Of a stretch of 64,000 nt of DNA, positions 31,923 through 42,071 are shown in pieces. Made by a program: the position numbers and the translations under genes. The notes under the pieces are model-generated. The model was not told where the DNA came from. It searched no databases and worked only from the letters and a program-made list of their open reading frames with translations. Each line of letters begins with the position of its first letter. Position 1 is the first letter of the stretch. Source of the DNA: Isoetes taiwanensis (taxonomy: Eukaryota > Streptophyta > Lycopodiopsida > Isoetales > Isoetaceae); the NCBI GenBank assembly GCA_021234155.1, contig JAJEKV010000052.1:10061284-10125283 (forward strand), in the 5' to 3' direction.

Positions 31923-32022
31923 GAAATAGAACAATATACCCCTCTTCCATTAATGGCTATATTTACTGGAGTTTTGGGTGGTGTGCTGGGCATTGGAGGT
32001 GGCATGATCGTTAACCATGTCA
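31923..32022 (+). pseudogene. TauE/SafE-family exon fragment
   Basis: Following a CATTTAG acceptor-like site, the frame gives PLPLMAIFTGVLGGVLGIGG followed by GMIVNHVIL. The glycine pattern 'G..GG..GIGGG' after a short hydrophobic run is the hallmark of the first TauE/SafE (sulfite exporter-like) repeat in plant membrane proteins. The exon is cut off after about 30 codons by an A/T-rich insertion (TTTTATTTTTATT...), and the expected 'PPQV..AT' block is missing. A gene remnant is likely; a functional exon is not. Confidence 0.42.
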
Positions 32023-32950
32023 TTTTATTTTATTTTTATTTTTTTTTATTTTTATTTTAGAGTAAGAGTAGATTTTTCCGTTGATCAAGAAAAACCATAC
32101 AGCATTCTTCTATAGGATAGCAGAACATGATTAAACCATGAAGCCAAAATAAACCATACAGTCCCCTTACCATGTAAATGATCATCAGTAAAAGATAAAC
32201 TAACTTTTTCAAGAAAATTTACTGCTTAATAAGTCAATGTTTCTAAAAAAGTCAAAAATAGAAATTTAGCCTCGAATTGAGAGCTTCCAGCAGCGAAGTC
32301 TTCAAAATTTTCACAATCCAAGACCCAAGGTATATGATATTACTCCATTTGGATGTTGAAGGAGTAACCAAGTTCCTTTCCAAAATAGAGCTGGTCCATA
32401 TCCTAAAAGAAGTTTACAAACCATAAACCCATTACTAGAGGATTTTTTAAAGTTGAAATAATGGCATGCCAAAAAGGTCAAATCCAGTTTAAAGAGGTCA
32501 TAGAAGGGATGAGTCAAATCTGGCATTCTAGAAGGAATAGAAGGCATCTACAAATCCAAAGGTATAATTGCCCTCAATCATCTCATTGACTTCATTAAAG
32601 AGAGGGTCAAAGTCTTCCATGTCCAAAAGCAAAAAAAGTGAGCCATACAAATCTGCTAATGATTTATAGAGTTCTCTGTATCTACTGAGCTGTCTGTCAG
32701 TCATCTAGTAATGGCACATGAAGAGGACGCAATTCCTATTTGTTGGCAGCAAGTGCAGATTCAGATGCAGTCATAGTGGCACAACGAAAGGCGACAAGAG
32801 CGCAGCATCCGGAGTGGGGGCAGTGGCAGGTGAGATAACTAGAGTCGGGCGTTGAGCTGGAGCAAACAAAGTAGGAGAGGGGCTTCAGTAGAAGGAATTT
32901 GAGTATTTGCAGCAGTGCTTGGTGGTCGGAAGATCCGCATCTTGCCTCAT
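32023..32950. other. AT-rich repeat-like sequence
   Basis: Begins with a T/A run (TTTATTTTTATTTTTTTTTA) of the kind left by a reverse-oriented retroposon tail. No coding family is recognised in either strand. Confidence 0.4.
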
Positions 32951-32951
32951 C

Positions 32952-33720
32952 TTAGTCAACATATAAGGGATCCCCTTTAATTGCTTGCCCTGGCACAAGA
33001 GTGCCGTGATGGCTTGCCCTAACAATGTGTACTGGTGCATGGAGTGTTATATAGGTGATGACCAGCATCTGGAGGCATTCAATGAGTTTCTCCCATTCTC
33101 CCTCTGGCAGGACACAGAATACCATATTATAGTTCCTCCATCTGAGCTCCTGGAGCTCTTTGATGCTCTGGTTAATGTTGACCATGTCAACAGGCATTGT
33201 CTGATACCTGGAAGTTCTGGGGTGGTTGGCATTGAGGGCATGGCGATGCAGGCTGATGTGATATCCATGCGGGCTGACGTCACTCGAGCATTTCAACATG
33301 TGCATCCTCTGCGAGATGTGGGATGGCATGTGCCTTCTGAAGCTGGGACTTGAGCTTCTGTTGGAATCGTTTCTTCCTTGCCAACTCGCTCATATGCTGT
33401 TGCAATTTTTCATGAGCATCTGCATGGAGGCCCTTACCTTGTTGGGCGATGATTGCACCCAGCTTTTGCACCTCCAGGTCTCGAGTAGCAGAGGTGTGCT
33501 CTAGTCTCTGTAAGCAGGAGTCGAGTGCAGGGTTCATTGCTGATGAGGCCATTTCCGGTGCCTTGGCTCTACTCTGAAGGGATCAGAGCTATGATTGACT
33601 CTCTTCGATGGTGGCCTGGATGCTTCGCACCATGGTGGCAGTGATCTCCTCAGCTTCTGATCGAAGGTGGAAGATGGCAGCCATTGTCTCCTGCTCATAG
33701 CATTGCCTATTATTATTTGA
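32952..33720 (-). pseudogene. Unidentified coding remnant with coiled coil
   Basis: Minus-strand frames fit end to end with two frame changes. The upstream part (from about 33700 to 33589) reads MAAIFHLRSEAEEITATMVR. A central coiled-coil part (33552 to 33280) has EVQKLGAIIAQQGKGLHADA and HEKLQQHMSELARKKRFQQK. The last part (33272 to 32952) has INQSIKELQELRWRNYNMVF and EGEWEKLIECLQML. Codon-like composition over 700 bp suggests a once-real protein. I do not recognise it. It could be the ORF1-like or gag-like protein of a retroelement. Confidence 0.4.
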
Positions 33721-33767
33721 GTTTGCCTTTATTATATTTGAGTTTTGAGCGCCTAGTTGAGTTTCGA

Positions 33768-34400
33768 ATGACGAGGTCGGGCAAGAAACATGCCGGATCA
33801 CCTGAGAAAGCTGAGTACGAAGGAGATTCTGCATCGATACTATCCATGATCACGGAAATGAAATCGGCCATAGAGGACCTCCGAGAGATGCTAGGAATTG
33901 AAAGAAGCTCTGTCACAGAAATACGAAATTAGGGTTCCTGATATGAATGAGATCACGCATGTGGTAGCAGAACAGTTAGTGAAACATGATGAGGTAAATC
34001 ACAGAATCCAAAGAACAAGAAATTAGAGCACGAAATCTCAAAACTCGTGTCCGGAAGAGGAAGAAAATGAAGATATAAATCAGATAGTAGACCATTTTTT
34101 TAAGGACACTATGAAACTCCATGAGCCCCAAATCGTGCATTGCAGAAGGTTGGGGAAGCCAGGGCATTACCATCGTCCAATCCTGATCAAATTTGCGGAT
34201 GTAGATGCACGTGGTAGGTGCTTCCAATAAATCGGCCGAAAAAGGGAGGAAGCTCGGGCGGATGTTGATCTCACTCCGCCCAATTAGAAGTCCGTAAAAG
34301 AGTGGGCGAAGGTGAAAGAAGGAAGGGATGCAGGTTTTATAGCATACTTGGACAGAACTGGGAAAGCTGTGGTTACATCTAGAAAGAAGAATAATTAGGG
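33768..34400 (+). pseudogene. LINE ORF1-like protein
   Basis: Start MTRSGKKHAGSPEKAEYEGD at 33768, then a coiled coil (SILSMITEMKSAIEDLREML). After frame changes the downstream part reads DHFFKDTMKLHEPQIVHCRR and RPILIKFADVDARGRCF, then EEARADVDLTP. That order (coiled coil, then an RRM-like 'P.LIKF....R.....R' and a C-terminal '..DLTP' segment) resembles L1-type ORF1 RNA chaperones. It is disrupted by several stops. Confidence 0.5.
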
Positions 34401-34410
34401 AATTTGGACC

Positions 34411-35103
34411 CTAAGGGCACTGGCTTGGAATGTACATGGGCTATCTCAAGCCAAGGTACATGCACGCGGAACATGTCCGGAAGCAAGCGGATATTTTATT
34501 GTTCTCATAAACTTGGGAACACCAAATGCGAGGTTTACCACAGATTGAAGGTTTTGATATTTTAGGATCAGCCTGGAATACCAAAGAGATTGGTGTGGGA
34601 CGGGGACATGGTGGAATTGCAGTTTATATCCGTAATGACTTAAGATGTATTGCCAAGATCCTGAAAAAACACAGACATAATCAGTTCATATGGATTGAGC
34701 TGATTCTTAGTAATAAAAAGATCTATCTAGCCAGCTGCTATTTTGCTCCCTTAAATATGAAGCTATATCAGAGCAAAGACATGAATAAGGACAGTCCTCT
34801 TCATGACTTAACCACGGATATCATTGAATTCAACAGACTAGGAGAAGTATTAATTGTTGGCGACTTTAATGCTAGAACTGATGGACTGCAAGCAATCTCA
34901 TATGAGAATATAGGAGACCACCTGTTAGAAGAATATAGTGAGCATGAATATATCAGATCTGCAATGGACAAGGTGAAGAATAACATGGGGGAATATTTGG
35001 TGGAGCTTGCAACAATATGTAATTTGAGGATCTTGAATGGCATCACACGGTTTGAAAACACGGATGGATTCACATGTTTCACTCCCACGGGGAGCCCGAT
35101 CTG
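34411..35103 (+). pseudogene. LINE ORF2 endonuclease domain
   Basis: Exonuclease-endonuclease-phosphatase fold that nicks target DNA. Begins LRALAWNVHGLSQAK with the catalytic Asn. After a frame change near 34510 it continues GRGHGGIAVYIRNDLRC, 'IWIELILSNKKIYLASCYFA', then the central VLIVGDFNARTDG with catalytic Asp and Asn, and ends GFTCFTPTGSPI. The 'D..I.....SDH' block after that is reached in another frame (VESDHAGLWFELSG, near 35170). Confidence 0.72.
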
Positions 35104-37569
35104 ATGGATTACATCTTTGGCCAATAAGCAAAAAATTGATTGCACCAGTTTGTGATTTTGGAGAAAGAAGTGGAATCTGATCATGCGGGTTTATGGTTTG
35201 AGTTGAGCGGACAGGTGCATAGACAACCCGTTATGAGAACTTTTACTCCCAAAATCAAACTGGACTTTAAACAGAGAGAAAAATATCAGAGACATTTGGA
35301 CTCTATGCTAACAAACTTGCAGTGGATGGGAGATCTCGAGATAGATTCCCAAAATTTGACCAAACCCGATGTTAGAGGCAGCCAGTATGGGATTTGGTGT
35401 AACCACAAAAGACAAGGTGGGCGCCCTTGCAACAGTTGGTGGGATGATGACTGTAAGAGGGCGAAGGCTTGTTTGCCAAAAAACTGCAAGGTAAAACCCA
35501 AATGGTATAAGAAACTCATCAAAGAGAAGAAGAGCCAAAAACAGTCCGAGCTTTCTCATACACTTCACGAGAATCCCAAATTGTTCGGAAAAACCGCAAG
35601 GTAAATAGGTTGACACGGATTTGAAGGTAGATGATCTTCTTTCTTTGGTTCAGTATTTATTTTTTTAAGAGGCTGGTGGAATGCCAATAATCAAGATACG
35701 AAAAGAGATCTTTGATGAGGAAGACGTGGAGGCTCAACTCAAGCTTAATGAAAAATGGGAAAGCTCCAGATTTGATGGGTTTGTCGCCGAACCGATGAAG
35801 TGGGCGGATGGCGAATGATACACCAAATAACGAGACCTCATGAACATGGTCAGACGGCATGGTTTACCAAAATCCTGGAGGGAATGCGAGGATTGTCCCA
35901 ATACACAAGTCCGGCAAAGAAGAAGGATGTGCGTAATTACCGCACCATAATGATTGGTAGCGTGTATTCTAAACTTTTGGGAGGCCTCTTAGAGCAAAAA
36001 AATTACCGAATGGGCGTAATGCCATGACAAGAGAGCTCCTTTGTCGCAGGTTTCGGGAGAAAACACAATACTTTGGACCATCTTCTTACTCTAAGAGTAC
36101 TTTTTGAACAAGCCAAGAAACCGAGACAAGCTCTTTACTTGGCATACATCGATTTCTCGAAGGCCTTTGATACCGTTCCTCGAGAAACTGTGGTTGAGGA
36201 TGGAACAACTTGGTGTTCCATCCGCTTTGAGAGGGCAAGAGTAACGATTATATGAAGAGGTGCTTGCCGATTGTCTCTGAGAGGTGCCACATGAAATTCA
36301 AGCACGATGGGAGTTCGCCAAGGATGTTTCGTCGTAAACCACATTCGGACTCTATATAGATGAGTTGGAGGAGTGGTTATTATAGGAGTATGACAGGCTG
36401 GAGCCAAGTTAGGAAGTTCTATAATACAATTACTGTTGTATGCAGATGATGTAGTGTTGATGGCAGATTCCCCAGAAGGCCTACAAGAGCATTTAGACAA
36501 TCTGAGTCATTTATGCACATCCAGAAGCATGAAAGTGAATCTTTCTAAAACAAAGACTATGGTGATTGGCACCACAAAACATCCGATTTTTTCATATCAG
36601 GGAGAGCAATTAGAGGATGTTGACTGCTATAAGTATTTGGGCCTGGAGATTTGCACAAATTATAAATGGAAAGAATGTGTGCGAAAACGCATCATGGGAG
36701 GTAAGGCTGCGTTATACTCTATGCTGTCTAAATGCCACAATTCATCTCTATCTAGTTGGGAACTTAAAAAGATGCTTTTTAAGACCTTGGTGCAGACAGT
36801 CGTCTTATACGGTGCCCCCATCTGGGGCCCTTCAGTACACATTCGCTCATGGAATCAGATAGAACAGGTCCTAAAGATTTTTATCCAAGAGGAATTAGGG
36901 GTGCACAGGCAGATTCCTTATGCAATTTTGTTGGCAGAAACAGGGCTGCTCCCTTTAGAAGCGGAAGCTTTATGCTTGACCATAAACTTCGTGAACAGAG
37001 TAAGGAGTATGGATATAAATAGATTGCCAAGAATGGCAATGGAATTGCCATCAGGGTGGCTTCAAGAGGTATATATGTGGGCTGGTAGATGGGGGATAAT
37101 GGTAGAAAACTGGCCGGATTCGGAGATCAGTGTAAGGGAAGCAATTCAAGAAAATTCTGTTAGAAAATTATGGGAAAACTGTGGATCAAGGAAGATCTTC
37201 TATCAAACAGAAGTAAACCTCTCGCTCATATATGCCAGCGCGGACTACCTGAATGCTCCTATATCTAAACAGCTGAAGAAAACAATTGCAAGATACAGAT
37301 CGGGTTCACATGCTTTGAAAGTGGAAACCGGGCGTTGGATGAATTTAATCCGAGAGGATAGAACATGTGACATTTGCCGATCGGGCGAAGTGGAAGATGA
37401 GAAGCATATTTTTCTACAGTGTTCTGCCTATCAGCACATACGGGATCGGTATGGTATTTGTCAACCAAATTTTCATTCTTTACTATCACTAGATTCTAGA
37501 TTGCTAGGCTGTTTTATGAGATCAGTGGAATCTCACAGAGATTTACTGCTCAAAATTCAACAACAATAG
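35104..37569 (+). pseudogene. LINE ORF2 reverse transcriptase and zinc finger
   Basis: RT recognised by DVRNYRTIMIGSVYSKLL, 'SSFVAGFGRKHNTLDHLL', ALYLAYIDFSKAFDTVPRET (motif A), the 'RQGCFV' region and LLYADDVVLMADSPEGLQEH (catalytic YADD, about 36432-36450). Thumb and connection follow in the long open frame 36436-37569, ending with a CCHC finger CDICRSGEVEDEKHIFLQC at about 37372-37430. Fingers and palm are broken by at least four frameshifts or stops (35604-36430). The family differs from the zf-RVT fragment in element A. Confidence 0.78.
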
Positions 37570-37652
37570 CGTTACTCATTGTACTCTGTTTGCTTCAGGA
37601 CCCTTAGGGTCCAACGAAGCACGATCATAATTATTATTATTATTATTATCTT

Positions 37653-38414
37653 ATGTCGTGACCTCAATGGTGGTGGATAGGCACGTGCGCTTGTAGGCCT
37701 TTCGAACTGCGCTATCAGATGTTATCATCCATCTGTTGTATGTGGGTTTCCATCCCCACAACCTGTTGTTTCTCCGAGCCAATTGCCTTCTGAGCACCTG
37801 GGGTACTGGGGACTGCATCTCTTCTACTAGGCTTGCAATCCGGGCAGTGTTACTCTCAAATCTTGCCTTGATTCATTTCCATGTCTCTATCGATGCTGCC
37901 GAATATCGCTTCATGCAAAACAACCCATGACAATATATTTGCAAATGCTTTCGTCTGATAAAGACAATATTCATTCTGCTTATTCCTCGGGCATGAAGCA
38001 TTTTTAGTTTCTTTTGCTTCAATTATGAAGGGGTTGGTTTGGACCAAAGTGCTTGCCATGGTACATTAGGTGGCACTAGGACAAGCGTTGGCACCCTGCT
38101 GGTTCTCATTATGCCACTACAAGAACATTACGTAGAGACAAACATTTGCACTGCTATTGGATGGCTTTTGCATGAAACTGTGTGCATGTTTTATAGACCG
38201 ATTTCCACTTCTATGGTTTTTCATTTACAACAAAGCACCCAGGCAGCTTGGAGAGCTTTTGCATGAAATACTATTTGTCGGAGAAGTACCAGGTAAATGT
38301 TTATGCCTTGTATGTCACATTATGTTTATCCCCTTGTCATCTCGCTTATAAGTCGAGTTTTTCGCTGGCATGTCTTATAGTCCGTGCAGTGTTTTTTACA
38401 TGTCGCAGAGAAGT
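37653..38414. other. Intergenic sequence left of the chromovirus
   Basis: No gene is recognised. A short frame at 38157-38291 reading FIYNKAPRQLGELLHEILFV and ending before GTAAAT looks exon-like but matches no family I know. Confidence 0.4.
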
Positions 38415-39950
38415 TGGGACGTTCTAGGTATTTACACGGTATACGTATGCATACCATGACACGTCACCAACATGTAACTAGGCCCTAGGGGTCAATTGGG
38501 GTTACCTAAAATGGATTTTGTTAGCTATGCTAATAAGATTAATGGATAATTATGGATTTTATTAGCATAATTAACCTAATTATGCTAATTAGAGTATAAT
38601 TAATTAAATGTCCCCAATGGGCCACCTGGCCTAAATCGATTGGCCAAGAGAGACTTGCTATTTTGGGTGGAGAAATAGGGGTCCTACCCCTATTTTTGCC
38701 CAAATTCGAATTGGGAAAAGAGGAGGAGCAGCAGCTACCAGCCTTACCCAGTTTTTGCCAGTTCTTGCCATCAAACCCAAACTATGGAAGCCTTCCGTGA
38801 TAACGGCTCCAGCCAAGAGACTGGTTAGTCCCTAGATAGCTTCTATTTCGGCTAACACTTCTTTGAATAGATGGAATGATTAAATTCTCTTTCGTATGTT
38901 GTTTGGTTGGTGATGGATATTTAGATGGTGTTTGTATTCTTTCTTTCTGCTCCCTCCGTGTATTGGGGTTAAGGGATGGGTAGAGACCTAAAGGCCAGCT
39001 AGAAATAGAGATGTTCCTAGCTAGAACCCTTAAATCCTAGTAATTGCGGCCTGTGCACAAGAGCCAACCTGGCTGAGATGCTATGATGTGGTTCAAGTAT
39101 GACGGTGAATCGGGGGTGGGGTCCTGCCTAGCGCAGCTACAGGACTCCTATAGTGTGCTAGGCTTACTGGGTCCTTTGAGAGGGCTGGGGTATGGGTCCG
39201 ACACTCCCAGGTCATGAGAGGCGTTGCTTATATGGCGCCGGACTCCGTAGGGCGGGTGAGCCGACCTTTAGATTTAGGGGGAGTAAGTTAGTCATGATGC
39301 AAGGGTCAGCGATGTGGCGCGTGTTGTCTAGCACACCCAGGGGGATCCGGCTATGCTCTCTGGGGGGGGCCTCGACCTGGGCCAAGACGGACCGGGAGAT
39401 ATAACCCAGAGTAGTCCCGTAGGGTGATTCCTTGGGATTGCATCTCCGGAAGGCTACAAGCACGTCATAGCATGATTTAGCATATCTGCAAAGTGTGCAC
39501 AGGAGGGGCGGATGGAATAGACTACCCTAGCCATTGTCTTATGCCAGCCAACGCCATGTTATGTTTTCGTCTGCTGTTATCTTGAGGTCTGGTTGTCACT
39601 TGACCCCTTGGAGTCTGAGCCTTGGGTAGCGCCTTGTTATAATATATTGTTCATATTATTGATGGTTGTACTTTCCTGTCGTTGATGATGATGGATGGGC
39701 CACCCTTCGTGGTGGTATATTATTTTAGCATGATTGTTGTATGCGAACGTGTATGTATGCTTCCGCTGTATAGGATTTTCCATAGAGGACGTGGGACAAA
39801 TGACACCTCCGTGTTTCTCGCCCGGACACTTGGCCATCCCAAGCGGTCCGAGTATGACGGAGGGCCTTACCATGGCGATGTAATCGCCGTGGGAGGGGAA
39901 TTCCCGTATTTGTACGATGGGAGCATCGTATAGATTCCTGAAGAGTCATA
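38415..39950 (+). repeat. 5' LTR of chromovirus
   Basis: Starts TGGGACGTTCTAGG, decayed from the TGTGACGTTCCAGG of the 3' copy. It ends GAAGAGTCATA, decayed from ...GCATCACA. It is directly followed by G and the PBS. Length 1536 bp against 1543 bp for the 3' LTR. Shared landmarks include CATACCATGACACGTCAC and CACCCTTCGTGGTGG. Confidence 0.85.
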
Positions 39951-39951
39951 G

Positions 39952-39969
39952 TGGTATCAGAGCATGATT
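39952..39969 (+). other. Primer binding site (initiator Met tRNA type)
   Basis: TGGTATCAGAGCATGATT, one base behind the LTR. TGGTATCAGAGC is the classic plant PBS complementary to the initiator methionine tRNA 3' end. Confidence 0.85.
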
Positions 39970-40576
39970 TTGGTGGACCAAATCATTGCACTGACCATAA
40001 TCTAACTTGTTAGTTGACGGTACTTTTTCTTAGGTTAAAGTATTCCAACTCTATAGTTAGCATGTGAGTGACCTAATTATGAGAGGAATAACTTAGCTGT
40101 GTAGGAGAGTGTTCTATAGTAGAGTGATTAGTGTTAGATGGTGGAGCCAGAGGTTCGAGTTTTGTAGGCGCCATAACTTTCTCTAGGGTATCTCGGATGG
40201 ACGAGATTTTTGCTCCAACGTGTCGGGCATGGACCAAATACCCCAAGGACGTCATCATCCGGCATCAAAATGGCATGAAAGGGGGCTAAAATCCTACTCG
40301 GGCGCCGCTCTAGTTCGGGCGTATCAGAATCTAAAATGGAGAACGTATAACCAAGGCAGCGCCCGACCGTATAAAATGCGGATACAGCCGTATAAAATTT
40401 TAAAAAAAAAGGGGCAAAGTGACGTTTTTCCTTTATTGTGCCTCCGTCACGTATCCGCCTAGCCCGTCCGCTAGCCGCCGGAGCTGAAGCTCAAAGCACT
40501 TTGCCTTTACTAGCACCCAATGCCACCCTCGCCCCTTAGCGCCTCCTTTCATGACTCTTTTCCACCTAGCGCCCAT

Positions 40577-41470
40577 GAATATGGCACGCACCAAAAGCAC
40601 CCAAAGCTATGGCACTCTTATTGTACCTCAAATTTTTGCTCAGCTAGGAGAGCATCTAGCTATCGACCATGTCACGGTCGAGTTACTCTTGGTCCAGCTG
40701 GTGCAACGTTTTGTTGCCGGGCAGAGGATACCATACCCTATCTTCCATCTCTCTGAGCACTTTTTGATAAAGCTTAACCTTCTTCAGTAGCCTTACACTA
40801 TAGTCGAGCAACCTGACCAAGTTATGATGTTGGTTAAGTTTTATCCCCCCATGTGCGAGGAAGTCCCTGAGGAGGAAGCTATCCGGAGAGATGCCGCCCG
40901 AGTCAGAGAGCTAGCCCTGGGGATGACACAAGGGAGATGGAGAGGGGGGACCCAGAGGCTCGGGGGCATGAATATATTTACCTGGGTGATGGGAGAGCCA
41001 TCATCAACTGCAACCACTTTGACCTTCCCCCATATGAATATGATGAGGCCACCCAAAGCTTTACTTGAGGTGAGGTCCCATCCCATTTTTCGCTAGATTA
41101 CCTGATAATGATTCAGCTGGACATGCAAGCCCGGCCAGACTGCTACCGTGCAGAGCTGATTCAAAGGATCACGGCCCGACGCTTTGCAGAAATGGAGGAG
41201 AGTATGGCTGCCACCCGTGCTGCTCTGGGAAGAGGCCGAGAGGGCTGAACAGCAGCGGCAAGAGGAGGAGCTTGCCAAGCAGACCCAGGACCAGCAGCAG
41301 CAGCAGGCCAATACAGAGCAAGAGACCCAGCAGGGCCCCGACCCGGCAGAAAAGCCTGCCGTTAAGAGACGGCACAAATCCACCACCCACAAGTCTGGGA
41401 GCCAGAACAAAGAAAAGCTCAAGACTGTTGGGGGTATTGGGAAGGCCACAAACACTGCCCGCCGGCAAGA
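40577..41470 (+). pseudogene. Extra ORF between PBS and gag (Q-rich, unknown)
   Basis: Coding-like sequence in shifting frames. It starts MARTKSTQSYGTLIVPQIFA, continues with 'CEEVPEEEAIRRDAARVREL', EYIYLGDGRAIINCNHFDLP, then LDYLIMIQLDMQARPDCYRA and a glutamine-rich coiled coil (EAERAEQQRQEEELAKQTQD followed by QQQQQ). A basic region (KPAVKRRHKSTTHKSGSQNK) leads directly into the histone H3-like segment. At least one TGA and two frame changes occur. I know no family for it. Chromoviruses normally have no coding sequence here, so it may be captured host sequence. Confidence 0.45.
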
Positions 41471-41478
41471 ACGAGTGG

Positions 41479-41845
41479 ATGCGGCACGGCCGCACCCAGT
41501 GTCATGGGGCAAGACCTTGCGCAACGCAGACTCAGCGGGCGGTGACTCCAACATCGGTTTAAACCGGGCACAGTGGCCTTACGGGAGATCCGTAAGTACC
41601 AAAAGACCACGGAGCTACTATTACGGAAGCTTCCCTTCCAGCGGTTGGTTCGCGAAATTGCCCAAGAATTCAAGACAGACCTGTGGTTCCAAACTTTTGC
41701 CATATTAGCACTGTAGGAGGCTGCCGAGGCTTACCTAATAGCCCTTTTTGGCGATGCTAACCTTTGTGCTATCCATGCGAAAAGGGTTACCATTATGACG
41801 AAGGATTTGGCTCTCGCCCGAAGAATTCGGGGAGACCATAATTAG
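41479..41845 (+). pseudogene. Histone H3-derived sequence inside the chromovirus
   Basis: From 41561 one frame is colinear, without indels, with histone H3 residues 42-135: [40 protein letters not shown], then [12 protein letters not shown] and LARRIRG. The stop at 41843-41845 falls exactly at the natural end. H3 Gln93 is a TAG (41714-41716). Substitutions include Trp for Arg83 and Phe at 87; the residue at 41 is Phe. The preceding bases keep HRF of 'KPHRF', and the tail region (ATG at 41479, with RTQ...[12 protein letters not shown]) is degraded, shifted in frame and about 44 nt too short. This is canonical H3, not CENH3, since the loop-1 region has no insertion. It could be a processed H3 copy that landed here or an H3 domain fused to the Q-rich ORF. 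Confidence 0.85.
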
Positions 41846-41913
41846 CTTGTTCATCAAGCATCTTCCTTGTATCAATTTTGTATAATATACGAATATAACC
41901 GACTTTTGTTAGA

Positions 41914-41945
41914 AAAATAAATAAATAAATAAATAAATAAATATA
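41914..41945. repeat. (AAAT)n run after the H3-like segment
   Basis: AAAAATAAATAAATAAATAA... about 70 nt behind the H3 stop. It could be a simple repeat grown from a retrocopy poly(A) tail. Confidence 0.8.
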
Positions 41946-42071
41946 ATAATTATTTAACTACTGACACTGACGTCAGCATAAAAAGTAAAAAGGGTACTTA
42001 GACCCTTAGGATTTCATTTGTTATCTCTTCTCTTCTTGTTTCCTCCTCCTCCTCTACGCCTTGCAGCGCCA

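Larger units (their letters stand above)
33760..37652 (+). mobile_element. LINE with ORF1, endonuclease, RT and (ATT)n tail
   Basis: A near full-length non-LTR retrotransposon of about 3.9 kb. An ORF1-like coiled-coil/RNA-binding region, an apurinic endonuclease, RT and C-terminal zinc finger occur in order. It ends with a short 3' UTR and the repeat (ATT)6 at about 37629-37650 instead of poly(A). Many frameshifts and stops show it is inactive. A target-site duplication could not be confirmed. Confidence 0.78.

Noticed and set aside
38157-38291. Exon-like frame ending before GTAAAT
   Set aside because: Plausible composition, but no acceptor, partner exon or family could be found.
41561-41845. 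CENH3 instead of canonical H3
   Set aside because: The loop-1 and alpha-2 region reads EFKTDLWFQ-like without the CENH3 insertion, and [11 protein letters not shown] is canonical H3.
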